64,000 nt of DNA from Pelobates cultripes (lineage: Eukaryota; Chordata; Amphibia; Anura; Pelobatidae). Below the pieces are notes generated by a model. It did not search any database, was not told where the DNA came from, and worked only from the letters and a program-made list of their open reading frames with translations. Positions 22,626-34,349 of this stretch are shown here, one piece after another (position 1 is the first letter of the stretch; each line of letters opens with the position of its first letter). The DNA is taken from assembly GCA_933207985.1 (NCBI GenBank), contig OW240916.1:79213261-79277260 (forward strand), read 5' to 3'. The position numbers were made by a program, and so were the translations under genes.

Positions 22626-24092
22626 ATGGAAGGCTGGTACACCCTGCTTAAAAGAAATACACTGAAAGAACTACTGGAAGTTCGTGGAAGGATTGCTAGC
22701 AACAAAACCAAGCGGGTCATCATAGCAGAATTAATGGAGCTAGACCAGGAGAACTTGGTTGCAGCAATGCCAGCTGTACAAGAGATGGAGACACCAGTGA
22801 TTCAGGAGGAGGAATCACCAGCCAACAAGGTAATGAGAGAGAAGCTAGCATGGTTCGGTCCGAACCCAACGGCGGATGTGGTGCTGAAAGTGATGAACCT
22901 GTTAGCGGAGGAGGCTAAACAAATAAGAGACGCAGAGCTACAGTTAAAACTGGCAGCAGTCCAACAAGCAGCCGCACATTCTCCAAACAGTGAGTACAGC
23001 ACAGCAGACACAAGGAAGATTCCGTTTAGCACTTTTAAAGCTTTTGATGAAAAAGACTGTGAAATTGATAACTACCTGGCAGATTTTGAGCGACAATGTA
23101 ACCTGCACCGAATAGCTAGGGGAGAGTGGGTTTCAATATTGTCAGGCAAACTGTCAGGCAAAGCTTCTGATGCTTTCCGGACCGTGCCAGAACACGAGAT
23201 CCATAGCTATGCCAGGGTTAAAGAAGTGCTCCTGGCTCGTTATGCAGTAACCCCAGAGTTCTACCGACAGAAGTTCAGGGACTCACGCAAAACCACGAAA
23301 GACTCTTACGTGGAATGGGCATACCAGTTATCCCTGTCGGCCTCTAACTGGGTTAACAGCAGCCAGGCCACCACCGCAGAGGACATTCTGCAACTAATGC
23401 TCCTGGAGCAATTTTACAATCACATCCAGACGGATGTCAAAGACTGGGTGAGAGATCGCAGGCCCATGACTCTACCAGAGGCCGCTAAGTTGGCAGATGA
23501 ATATGCGGATACTCGCAAGACGAACCAGGCCACACCACGGGTACAACCTCCACGACCAACGGTGCCCTCACACCCACCAGCCGCTAGATACCAACCTCCT
23601 AACAGACCAGTGACATCTAGCCCTCGCTATCCACGCCAGGAGGACAATGAACAACGCTGCTTCCAGTGCAAACAGCTGGGTCACTTCAAGCAGAATTGCC
23701 CCATGGACAACAACATCAGGTCAAATTGGTCTCGACCTGGGTACCGCCCACCAGCAGCAGCCCATTGTATAGACTCGGCTTGGGATCCCCAGGAGCTGGG
23801 TCAGGAAGAACCATTGGGCACCCTTTACGAAGCCCTCATGGTACAATCTGTTATTACGGACAATAGGAAACACCATTGTCAGCTGGTCATGGATAACGGA
23901 AAAACCGCCCGGGGATTTAGAGACAGTGGGGCAACCATCACGTTGGTACAAAGACACCTTATTAATGCATCAGAGAAACCGGGGAAATCAATTGCTGTGA
24001 GAGTGGCAGGGGGGCAGTATACCGTATTCCTACTGCACAGGTACACCTGGACTGAGGTGCGGGAGCTGGCAATGTTCATGTGGGCGTCATGA
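22626..24092 (+). pseudogene. gag: Gag and start of protease, copy 2
   Basis: This 488-codon frame has the same Gag core, a CCHC knuckle (CFQCKQLGHFKQNC) and the protease motif DSGATITLV. It includes a proline-rich 16-residue segment (TVPSHPPAARYQ region) just before the knuckle that copy 1 lacks. The run of Gs near 24010 is one base shorter than in copy 1, so translation leaves the pol frame and ends at 24090-24092, overlapping the start of the pol frame. In copy 1 the two regions are in one frame, so this is read as a one-base deletion. A programmed frameshift is possible but less likely. Confidence 0.88.
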
Positions 24093-26812
24093 AAGACTTA
24101 CCTTCTGAAGTCATCTTGGGCAACGACATTGGCCCCCTGACTTCGGCGTTCACCTCTACCACCGCTCAGGAGGTCCACGCAGTAACCACCAGAGCACAAA
24201 GTCGCGCTGCCGAGAGCCATCCGCTTCCTACTGAGACCCAGGTAAGCCAACCCAACCTACCCTTGACTGTAGAACCCCTACCCTGGGACACCCCAGAGGA
24301 CTTTGGGCGGGAGGTGACCGGAGACCCTTCCCTCAGAAAGTATCGAGAGAAAGCCAGGAGGGGCCAAAGGGGGTTAGAGAAGGAGCAATTTATCTGGGAG
24401 AAAGGCCGCTTGTACAGGCTCACCGAGACCCGGGGTAATGCACCAGGGCCTAAGCAAAAACGCCAGCTGGTAGTTCCCCGGAAGTACCGGCGGGAGTTAT
24501 TGAGGATTGGGCACGACGTACCCTTGGCAGGCCATTTGGGAATACGCAAGACAGGGTATCGGATAACCCAGAACTTTTTCTGGCCTGGGGTATCCGACGA
24601 CGTCAGGGCGTATTGTCAAACGTGCGAGGTATGCCAACGTATAGGTAAAAAGGGAGACCACCCAAAGGCTAAACTAGTTTCCATGCCCATTATTGAAGAA
24701 CCGTTCACAAGGGTAGCCGTGGACATTATAGGGCCCCTGGCCCAACCTAGCCGTTCCGGCAAGCGTTATATACTCACCGTAGTAGACTACGCCACCCGTT
24801 ACCCCGAAGCGGTAGCTCTCTCTAACATACAGGCTGAGACCGTAGCAGAGGCCCTAGTTAAAATATTTTCCCGAGTAGGCTTTCCCAAGGAGGTTCTGTC
24901 CGACCAAGGTACACAATTCACGGCCGAGATAACTCAGCAGATATGGAAAACCTGTGGAGTTAAATCCCTGACTAGCTCCCCATACCACCCCCAGACTAAC
25001 GGCCTGTGCGAGCGCTTCAACGGAACGCTAAAGCAAATGTTGAAGTCGTTCACGGGGGCGTACAAGGATTGGGAGCGATTCCTGCCACACCTTCTCTTTG
25101 CCTACCGAGAGGTGCCGCAGGAATCGACCGGATTCTCACCCTTCGAACTTCTCTATGGGAGGCGGGTGAGGGGGCCCTTAGATCTCATCAAGGATCACTG
25201 GGAAGGGCAAACAGAAATTGAGGGGATCCCGGTTGTACCTTATGTCCTGGAGCTGAGGGACCGCATGGAGGAATTAGCCCAGACAGTGCGAGAGAACCTC
25301 CAGGCGGCCCAACAGCGCCAGAAGGTATGGTATGACCGACGGGCTAGGCACCGGAGCTTCCAGATAGGCCAAAAGGTCATGGTATTAAGGCCGGTACGAA
25401 CAGACAAGCTCCAGGCCGCCTGGCAGGGCCCCTATAAAGTTATAGGACAGATATGCGACACTACCTACACGATAGCCAGCTGCGAGGATGAAGATGTGAA
25501 ACGAACCTTTCACATCAACATGCTCAAGGCCTATCAGGAATGGGCAGAGGAGGTAGCCGCTATCTGTGCACCAGCAGGGGAAGACACAGAGACCCTACCC
25601 CTTCCCGACCTATTGGGCAGTAACGAAGGGATGACCCAGATAGAGCTAGGTGAACAGCTGGAGCCGCAAGAGCGGGCTCAAGCTGTCCGCTTACTAGAAA
25701 CGAAACAGGCCACATTCTCTCAGGAGCCGGGGTACACACTCCTAGCCATACACAAGGTGGAGACTCCAGGACAGGCACCCCTGAGACAGCCTCCTTACCA
25801 TATCCCAGAAGCAGTCCGGGAAGGGATGCGGAAGGAAATAGATGAGATGCTTCGGCTAGGCGTAATCGAACCCTCAGAAAGTCCTTGGGCCTCGCCGGTA
25901 GTCTTAGTGCCAAAGAAGGACGGGACCACCCGCTTCTGTGTAGATTACCGGCGCCTCAACGACAAGACGGTTACGGACGCCTATCCGATGCCACGGATGG
26001 ACGAGCTGCTTGACCGTATCTCTGCAGGGAAGTATCTGACCACAATAGACCTATGCAAGGGATATTGGCAGATTCCCCTAGCAGAAGATGCCATACCCAA
26101 GTCGGCCTTCATCACCCCGTTCGGCCTATACCAATTCCGGGTTATGCCGTTCGGGATGAAGAACGCCCCGGCCACCTTCCAACGGATGGTGGATCAGTTA
26201 CTTGGGGGTCTCCAGAGCTTCGCATGCGCTTACCTGGATGACATCGCCATCCACAGCGATACATGGGAAGCGCACCTAGAGCACGTAGGGGTAGTATTAG
26301 ATAGGATCAGGGGGGCCGGGCTGACCCTGAAACCCGACAAATGTCATTTGGGTATGGCGGAGGTACAATATTTGGGCCACCGAGTAGGATGTGGTAAGCA
26401 ACGGCCGGAGCTGGCTAAGATCGAGGCCGTTGCCAATTGGCCCACTCCCCACACCAAGACACAAGTCATGGCTTTCTTGGGCACAGCCGGCTATTACAGA
26501 CGCTTTGTACCCGACTATAGCGCCCTGGCCAAACCACTGACCGACTTGACCAAAAAGAAGCTACCCCGACAAGTCCTGTGGTCCCCGGAATGCGAGGTGG
26601 CTTTCCAAGCACTAAAGACTGCTCTGGTTAAGGCTCCGGTGTTGGTTACCCCAGATCCTAACAAAAGATTTATTGTCCACACAGACGCTTCAATGTTTGG
26701 ACTGGGGGCAGTACTAAGCCAGATCGGAGAGGATGGAGGGGAGCACCCGGTGGCATACCTGAGTCGGAAGCTGTTGCCAAGGGAGGTCAGTTATGCCACC
26801 ATTGAAAAATAG
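24080..26812 (+). pseudogene. pol: Integrase and RT, copy 2 (stop in RNase H)
   Basis: A 910-codon frame from the Met at 24080. It contains the same protease tail, zinc module, D-D-35-E integrase, chromo/SH3-like tail and RT with YLDD as copy 1. The RT has the usual MPFGMKNAP. The frame stops at TAG 26810-26812 in the middle of RNase H, where copy 1 has GAG (Glu). Three codons present in copy 1 before the RT (Lys-Val-Gln) are absent. Confidence 0.92.
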
Positions 26813-26815
26813 TGT

Positions 26816-27052
26816 TTGGCCTTGGTATGGGCACTCAAAAAGCTCACACCTTACCTTTATGGCCGGGCTTTCACTCTCATCACCGATCACAATCCCTTGG
26901 TGTGGCTTAACCGGGTTTCAGGGGACAACGCCCGTTTGCTACGCTGGAGCTTGGCCTTACAGCCCTATGACTTTACGATTCATTATCGCCCAGGCAAGCA
27001 AAACGGGAATGCCGATGGATTGTCACGCCAAACGGATTTAACCTCGGACTAA
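26816..27052 (+). pseudogene. pol: RNase H C-terminal end, copy 2
   Basis: This is the continuation of the pol frame after the premature TAG, in the same frame, with ITDHNPLVWL and HYRPGKQNGNADGLSR. The latter is the conserved end of the Ty3/gypsy RNase H. It would only be made by read-through. Confidence 0.88.
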
Positions 27053-27111
27053 CAGCTCTGAACCCATCAACCCTACTGGACCAGGAAAGGTCCAACCGAG
27101 TTGCCGGAGCA

Positions 27112-27127
27112 GGGAGAAAAAGGGGGG
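27112..27127 (+). promoter_or_regulatory. Polypurine tract, copy 2
   Basis: GGGAGAAAAAGGGGGG directly upstream of the 3' LTR, identical to that of copy 1. Confidence 0.85.
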
Positions 27128-27131
27128 CCAT

Positions 27132-27928
27132 TGTGAAGGACTTTTATGCAATTGCCTATATTGTTCAGTTTAATTCTCTCCCTGCTATTGTCTATATTGT
27201 TCGGTTCCAAATGTTGAGAATGAATGTATTCGTATACCAAACGGGGACCACACACCCTGGGTAGCAAGTAGCAATTAGAAAACAGAGAAAACCGCAACTT
27301 AATTGCTACTGGGTGGCCACAGGCCACCTGTATCAGAAGCACATGGTGAGAACAATGGATGGCGGCCATTTTAACTCACAGACACTGTGTGGACTTTTCA
27401 ACACGGTGCCATCTCGCCAGTATTTGTTGCACAGAGACATTGTGCGGTGGTTTTGGACTATACAGCAGGGGGCACATTATACAGTGATTGTTTTTCATTT
27501 AGCCTGTATATGTTTTGCAGAATCTGCATTAAACTGTATTTTCCAAAGTACTGAACGGATCTGGGTGAATTTTGGATATGCGGTTCACCCAGATCCCCCG
27601 GTTCCAAGGATATACTTTTTATGGGGTTATTGCATGTTTTGGGGTCCCTGTGTGTTTTATGAAATTGTAATGTTTCTGGCCAGCAGATAATTGAGCTTTG
27701 TGTATTGTAGAAACTCAATTATCTAGCCTGGCCCAGAGGAGGAGTTTTGTGTTGCATAAATTGTGAGTTCTGTGTGCCAGTAAATCAGTCTTGTTCCAGC
27801 ATTAAGCTTTGGCTCATGTTTGGATTATTCGGCGATTCCAGGGATATTTCTGCTTATGGAATATTGAGTGCTTTTCTTTTATGGGAAGAAGGGAATGCTT
27901 GACGGGGATATTTTCTACTACCGTCACA
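27132..27928 (+). repeat. 3' LTR of copy 2
   Basis: 797 bp, TGTGAAGG...CGTCACA, almost identical to the 3' LTR of copy 1 and likewise with the U3 that is unlike the copy 1 5' LTR. Hairpin 1 is at 27557-27596. Confidence 0.88.
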
Positions 27929-29438
27929 ACCACTAAGGGAAACCACAACATGGCAATGAGGAAAAGCAAGAAAGGAGTTTAAATAAGTCTCCTTTAAATC
28001 CGATTGGCCGTACTCTGCCTCTGACCCCAGAACGTGCGCGTACGTACTCTGCATGATGTAATACGCATGCCAGTGTGTGTATCTGTGTGTCAGATTCATA
28101 CCCACTGGCACATACAAACACAAATACACACACCTTGACACACATATACACACACCTTGACACACAGATAGATAGATATATACATACATACATACACACA
28201 CACAGAGATTCACACTGTGTGTCAAGGTGTGTGTATATATCAGTGTGTGTATCTGTGTGCCACTATCTGCCAGTGTGTGTATCTGTGTGTCAGATTCATA
28301 CACACTGGCACATACAAACACAGACACACACACCTTGATACACAGACAGATACAAACACAGATACACACACTTTGACACACAAATATACACACTTTGACA
28401 CACAGATACATACACACACACAGATACACACTGTGTGTGTATATCTGTGTGCCAGTGTGTGTGTATCTGTGTATCAGATATACACCTGGGTGGGGGAGGG
28501 GGGAGTTCCACAGTGTTGATACGCTATGTCAAAGGGTTCCACGGGAAAAATTAATTGGGACCCCCATATTAGCATAAGGGAGATAACAATCACCCTCTTG
28601 CTCCTACTTGCTGCGCCGTGAGTAGGGGCATGTATACTAAACAGTGAGCAGCCACTGGCTGTTCACTGTTGTAATAAAAGAGCCTCACAAATCCAATAAA
28701 GGGTAACCTAGCACAGGCGGTGGGGCATCTATTAAATAATTAAGCAGTGTTAATTTTACATATAGTGTCTTCTTCTAGCCCCTAGCCATGCACTGTAAGT
28801 TGAGGCTATTAAACTAAACAGGGCAACTTGTGTCCCCACCAGCCCCCATCCATTAGCAGCAGATGGGGGCCCTGAGTGATAAGGGGAGGGACCTATTGTC
28901 CCTCCAATCCTCGACCTATTAGCAGTGGGTGGGAGCCATAAGTAATACTTAGGGGCCCACCCGCCACTAATGTGTGTGATCTGGGGGACAATAAGTCCCT
29001 CTTATCACTTACTGTCACCAACTGTCAACATTCTGTTCAGACAAGATTCGGTAATTTCACCTGGAGCCCTAGTCTAAATAACAGGACTTTCAGAAAATGA
29101 CAAAAGGAAGTAATGCGAGAATACAGGAGGAGGGATAAGTATTGTGGGAAACCTTTCTTTATGCTTACTTAAGCTCCTCATTGTGTCAGGGAGAATCAAG
29201 CATAGGAAAACACATTTAAGACAAAGTAGTCCCTACTTTGTCTTATGTTTTAAAGAAAACTAGATCAGAATGGAAGAAAATAGAAAAGATTCTGAAAGAG
29301 GAAGAGAAAGGGAAGCAATAGGGAAAAGGTAAGTTTGACATAACTGTGCCACTTTAACTGATTTAGTGAGTAAATGCAGTGGCAGAACTAATGTAGAGAG
29401 GAATCTGGTGCAAGAGATTTGTTTGGGCCCCCTTTAGC
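27929..29438. other. Second copy of the 16518-18027 flank
   Basis: Same TG/CA strand-switching array (28069-28477), same hairpin (29217-29245) and same unrecognised non-coding DNA. I found no differences by eye apart from the offset of 11411. Confidence 0.85.
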
Positions 29439-31163
29439 CAGGGCCGGACTGGGGATACAAAGCAGCCCTGGAAAAAAAAATTGTGCCAGCCCCATAAGTC
29501 ACTGCGCCATATATTGTAGCGTGTAATATGTAAGGCTATGTCTTGCCAGGACAGATGATTGAGTAATATATATATATTGCTTTTTCTAATATAAAATATT
29601 GGTCCTTTCAGGGTAAAACGTTTAATTATACAGTAAGCATACTCACATGCAGACACAGACAACCTCACTGACACAAGCTCATTGATACACAGCCTCATAG
29701 ACAAACAATCTTACTGATATACATCAGCTCATTGACATAAAAACACAAGCTCACTCACTAGCAGGCACACGCATGCAAGCAAGCTCACTCACTAGCAGAC
29801 GCACACACAGCTTAATGTGGTGGTACTGGTGTCTATAGCATGTCCCTACAGGCTTTTCAACGTAAACACTGACTTTTCAGAGAGAAGGCAGTGTTTACAT
29901 TGCTTCAAAGTGTCACTGCTAGTGACAGTCACTCAGACGGTCACTAGAGGTGCTTCCTGTGTTAGTGCACCTACATTCAGGGCCTCCACACTCTGTAGGT
30001 GCTGAACGTTCCCCATAGAGATACATTAATTCAATGCATCTCTATGAGGAGATGCTGATTGGAGTGGCATTTTGCAGCCAATCCTATGGCAAAGCATTGG
30101 ATTGGCTGAGATCATCAAGCTTGATGATCTCAGCTATAGAGGCAGGGCCAGTCGAGGGGAGACCAGCACGCTGCGTGGGGAAAAAAAAAAAGGTGAGCAA
30201 AAACACTATTTTTAAACACACATTTACACCATGACAGACACAGAAACACACATATACCATGACAGATACACACCCCATGACAGACACACACACACACCAT
30301 GACAGACCATGACACAGACAGACACACACCATGACGGACAGATAGACACACACACCCACCCCATGACGGACAGACACACACACACACACACACCCCATGA
30401 CGGACAGACAGACACACACACACCCCATGACGGACAGACAGACACACACACACCCCATGACGGACAGATAGACACACACACACCCCATGACGGACAGGCA
30501 GACACACAAACACACCCCATGACGGACAGACACACACACACACCCCATGACGGACAGACAGACACACACACCCCATGACGGACAGACACACACACACACA
30601 CCCCATGACGGACAGACACACACACACACACACACCCCATGACGGACAGACACACACACACACCCCATGACAGATAGACACACACACCCCATGATGGACA
30701 GACACACACCATACAGACAGACACTATGAAACAGACAGACAGACACACATACACCATACAGACAGACACCATGACACAGACAGACAGACACACATACACC
30801 ATACATACAGACAGAGAGACACACCATACAGACAGACAGACACATTACTAGTACCTGACACCAGGGGGAGGTCTTCTGGCGGCCACTGGAGGACTTGTCC
30901 TGGCGGCCGGTGTGGGAGCTACGCTGTCTGTGCTCTCCCGCCCTCGCGCGCTGCTGAATGAGACCGGCGCCGGAATATGATGGAATATGCGCGCTGGGGA
31001 ACAGAGCCAGCGCAGCTCCCACACCGGCCGCCAGGACAAGTCCTCCAGCGGCTGCCAGAAGACCTCCCAGTGGCCGACAGCAGACCCTGGTGTCTGCCTG
31101 GCCCCAGGAGCCGATGGCCCACCAGGAAATTTCCCGGTATCCCGGTGGGCCAGTCCGGCCCTG
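29439..31163. mobile_element. hAT-like non-autonomous element, copy 2
   Basis: Same CAGGGCCGGACTGG ends and CCTTTAG(C/T) target duplication as the element at 18028. It is about 200 bp longer because of its minisatellite (about 30205-30850), and an A-run near 30180 is also longer. No transposase is present. Confidence 0.8.
30205..30850. repeat. CA-rich minisatellite, copy 2
   Basis: At least ten units combine CCCCATGACGGACAGAC with variable ACACAC runs. It is longer and more regular than the first copy. The open frames of up to 312 codons on the minus strand ([14 protein letters not shown] repeats) come from this array and are not genes. Confidence 0.88.
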
Positions 31164-31286
31164 CCTTTAGTGCAAGGATGGCTAAAAGGTAGAACTTTAA
31201 CTATCTTGCAACGTCCACAATGCCTTGCCAGCTGGAGTTCTACCATTTCCCCATTGTGAGCAATGTATGTATGTTTTAATGTAAGC

Positions 31287-31300
31287 ATGTTTCTGCATGG
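31287..31300. repeat. Target site duplication of PLE, left
   Basis: ATGTTTCTGCATGG occurs here and again at 35164-35177, exactly bracketing the PLE. Confidence 0.85.
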
Positions 31301-31692
31301 AATAAAGCACAGAAAAGGTAACAGGGCACACACACACCAGTGAGGTGGTTTACCTGACAAATAAATAGTAGGTATCTCCTCCTTATATACAATCAGTGTA
31401 TTGAATATTAGATTACCTATACAAAGGGTATAAACATAAAACAAAACAGTGTAATCTGTATATTCCACACAATTAAAATGGAAGTTCTGAGTTAGAAACA
31501 CTCACACTTTAATGAGCCATTTAAAGTAGGCTCGGAACTTATATGGCTTTTATGTCACTTCAATGGGACATACGCATTTTCTTTACTCATCAGGCAGGTT
31601 CTCCTTTAGTCTTAGTGGTCTTCTATAATGGAGCAGGAATCAGAAGCCAGGAACCAGGAGTGTCAGAGTAAAATATTTATTTATAATAAAAT
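31301..31692. repeat. PLE inverted terminal repeat, left arm
   Basis: It starts AATAAAGCACAGAAAAGG and is the reverse complement of about 34671-35064 with only scattered differences. Confidence 0.88.
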
Positions 31693-31712
31693 AAAAAATG
31701 ATAAGAAATATT

Positions 31713-31756
31713 GCACAACGCGTTTCAACCATCTACCAGTGGTCTTCCTCAGGTGC
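31713..31756 (-). ncRNA. Hammerhead ribozyme motif of PLE, copy 2
   Basis: Same sequence and same position relative to the inverted repeat as 20103-20146. Stem I is GCAC/GUGC, the core is CUGAGGA and GAAA, stem II is GACC/GGUU, and stem III is the palindrome ACGCGU, which could also pair between two molecules. Confidence 0.75.
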
Positions 31757-32533
31757 TGTTCAAAGCTCAAATGAATATACTGTTGTTTATATAGGGAATA
31801 GTGTTACAAACTTAATTGCATAATCCCTTACACATGAAAAACTAATTACAATGATATTACCTTATATGGTCCGGACCGGATGTGTTCTGCCACCTCCAAT
31901 ATGGCTCCACATCCGGTTCGGAGGCACAGGTAACCAAAGGAATACTTATATAAAAATAGAATATAATAAGATCGATCCTCCCCACCATAATCTACCCACA
32001 CAAAATGTTTAGTTAGTGAGTGACCATAAAGTATAGGGTGTAGTAAATCCATTCCCGATCTTCGTTATGACACTTCCGGTTACGTGTGTCATAATGGAGT
32101 CCTTCCGTCGCGTCACTTCCGGTTTCGCTGAGAGTAAATCAGCAGAACGTTCCTCCTCTCTTCCCATATTCTAGCAATGTTCATGCATCCTGGGGCAAAA
32201 ATGGCCATCTTGGAAATGGGCAATTAGTCTACTTGTTTCAGAACACACATATAAATCTCGAGCAGACATAATTTAAAGGGGAAAAATAAAAAATAAAAAA
32301 TAATGAAACCATTAGTTATATATAATACATAAAAATGACATGCACATATTCACCATGCCTTACAAATAAAACATAATGAGTATATAAAGTGCTGATCAAA
32401 GTATAAAGTGCTATTTAGAATATAAATACTAAAATACATATAAAACTAGTTGTCCAGCAAATAGTAAATCACAAACCCAGGGATAAGAAGCCTTCAAAAA
32501 TATATAAGATATTTTTCACTAAATTTATAATTT

Positions 32534-33616
32534 TTATAACAATTTATTGATTTCAAAGTCAATATTAAGTCCTCTTGGGGTTAGAGACCGTAATTCAAAA
32601 ATCCATTTGGATTCTTTCAGGCCAAGAGCTCTAGATATATCTCCCCCTCTCCAGTTTCCTACCACTTTTTCAATCGCAAAAAAACTTAGAAACTTAGGGT
32701 CCGAACCATGGTGTTGTGAGAAGTGCCTTGATACACTATGGTTTGGAAAACCTTTCTGAATGTTTCTAAGGTGTTCGTTAATTCTTATTTTAAGCTGGCG
32801 GGACGTCTTCCCCACGTATTGGTATCCGCAGCTACATTGTAAAAGATAAATAACATAAGTAGAGTGGCATGTGATTAGAGATTTAATATAATATTCCTTC
32901 TTGGTAACTGAAGAGTGGAAGTTTTCCACTTTCTTATTCAATCTTAGAGTATTACAACAAGCCCGGCAAGATCCACAATAAAAAAAGCCCTTCTGTTCCT
33001 GTGTCCAATTACTTAAAAAATTCCTCGGAATCTCTGTTTTAATAAAACTTGATGTTAACATTTGTTTTAAATTTTTTGCTCCCCTAAATATAAACTTAGG
33101 TTTATTTCCTATAAATTGTTGAATGTCCTCCTCATGCTGTAAAATGTGCCAGTTTTTCTTAATAATTTTTTTAATTGCACCAATATTACTTGAAAAATTA
33201 AAAATAAAAGGGATCTGGTTATTTAATTGTCCTGAATCATTTTTCTTTCTATATTGTAGCAGGGGGGACCTATCCATTTCTCCAACCTGATCTATTTTGT
33301 CCTGTAAAACATCTTCTTTATACCCTTTTTCTATCAGTTGTTTTTTAAGGGACATTGCTTGGATGGTATAATCCTCTTTCTTGGTACAGTTCCTCCGTAT
33401 CCTTAAGAACTGTCCTTTGGGTATATTATTAAGCCACGGACGGTGGTGGCAACTATCTAATTCAATAAAACTGTTAACATCAACTTTTTTAAAAAAGGTT
33501 TTAGTCATCAACATTTGATCTTGAATAAAAACATTAAGATCTAAAAAATCAACACTGCATTTGCTAACACTCTTCGTGAGTGTAATTCCCCAATCATTGT
33601 AATTAAGATATGTAAA
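32534..33616 (-). pseudogene. PLE thumb, linker and GIY-YIG endonuclease
   Basis: The frame is open to about 33823, but only from about 33616 downward does it match PLE protein; above that it is the wrong frame of the RT. It carries FLDLNVF (RT thumb), basic segments, cysteine-rich YCGSCRACC, the GIY-YIG nuclease (YVIYLLQ...YVGKTSRQ...RINEH) and a conserved WIFELRSLTPRGLN tail. The nuclease provides the nick that primes reverse transcription. The join to the RT part requires a frame change at a run of seven A (33614-33620). Confidence 0.9.
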
Positions 33617-34349
33617 AAAACTGAAGAAAAGTGTCTTCTGACCCCTTCCAAATAATAAAAATGTCGTTGATATACCTTTTATAGAGGACCAAGTTTGCGC
33701 CAAATTCATGTCCCTGGAACACAAACAGCTGTTCCCAAAAAGACATAAATAGATTCGCATAACTTGGCGCAAACTTGGTCCCCATAGCCGTACCTTTAAT
33801 TTGCATAAAAAACTCCTCCTCAAACCAAAAATAATTGTTATGTAAAATCATGCGTATTCCTTCTAAAATAAAGTTTCTCTGCAATTCTCTATATATTTTA
33901 GATGCCTCAAGGTAAAACTCAACAGCTCTACATCCCTTTTCATGTTGTATAATTGTGTACAGACTTGAAACATCGCATGTGGCAAGTAGATAGTCATCTT
34001 GCCAACTAAAATCTTTTAGAGTATTAAGTAAACTCATTGAGTCTTGTAAAAAGGACGGAGTGGCTTTTACTAACGGTTGAAGGTGGTAGTCTATATACTG
34101 GGACAAAGCAGACAATACTGAGTCAATCCCAGAGACAATGGGACGTCCTGGGGGGTTGACAGCATCCTTATGCATTTTGGGCAATATGTATATAACAGGA
34201 AGTCTAGGATATTTAGGAAATAGAAAAGCAAACTCTTTTTTATCCAAAATTTTATTCTCTAGACCCTTCTCCAAAAATATTTTGAGATTATTTTTAATCC
34301 CTTCTAGAGGGTCTTTATTAAATTTCACATATGTAGATGCATCATTCAA
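33603..34349 (-). pseudogene. PLE reverse transcriptase core
   Basis: 248 codons containing the PLE RT blocks in order: LPVIYILPKMHKD, PGRPIVSGIDSVLSALSQYI, ATCDVSSLYT, GTAMGTKFAPSYANLFM, and RYINDIF. In PLEs the last block normally has two aspartates (YxDD); here the first is Asn (codon at 33666-33668), which should abolish polymerase activity. The frame then ends 15 or so codons on, because of the frame break at 33614-33620. Telomerase-related RTs such as this use the nicked target 3' end as primer. Confidence 0.9.

Larger units (their letters stand above)
22100..27928 (+). mobile_element. Gmr1-like Ty3/gypsy retrotransposon, copy 2
   Basis: Same element and same domain order as copy 1, but the first 350 bp or so of its 5' LTR are lost in the gap. 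It differs from copy 1 at roughly one base in a hundred in gag-pol, carries 48 extra bp in gag, and lacks 9 bp in the linker between integrase and RT. It is inactive through a frame break near 24010 and a TAG at 26810-26812. The sequence after its 3' LTR is the same as after copy 1. Confidence 0.9.

Noticed and set aside
24006..24092. Overlap of gag and pol frames in copy 2 considered as programmed frameshifting
   Set aside because: Copy 1 has gag and pol in the same frame, and the difference is one G in a homopolymer, so a deletion or sequencing error is simpler.
30084..31022. 312-codon minus-strand frame with repeated [12 protein letters not shown] units
   Set aside because: It is produced by the CA-rich minisatellite, whose unit length is partly a multiple of three. 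Its length differs between copies and there is no supporting motif.
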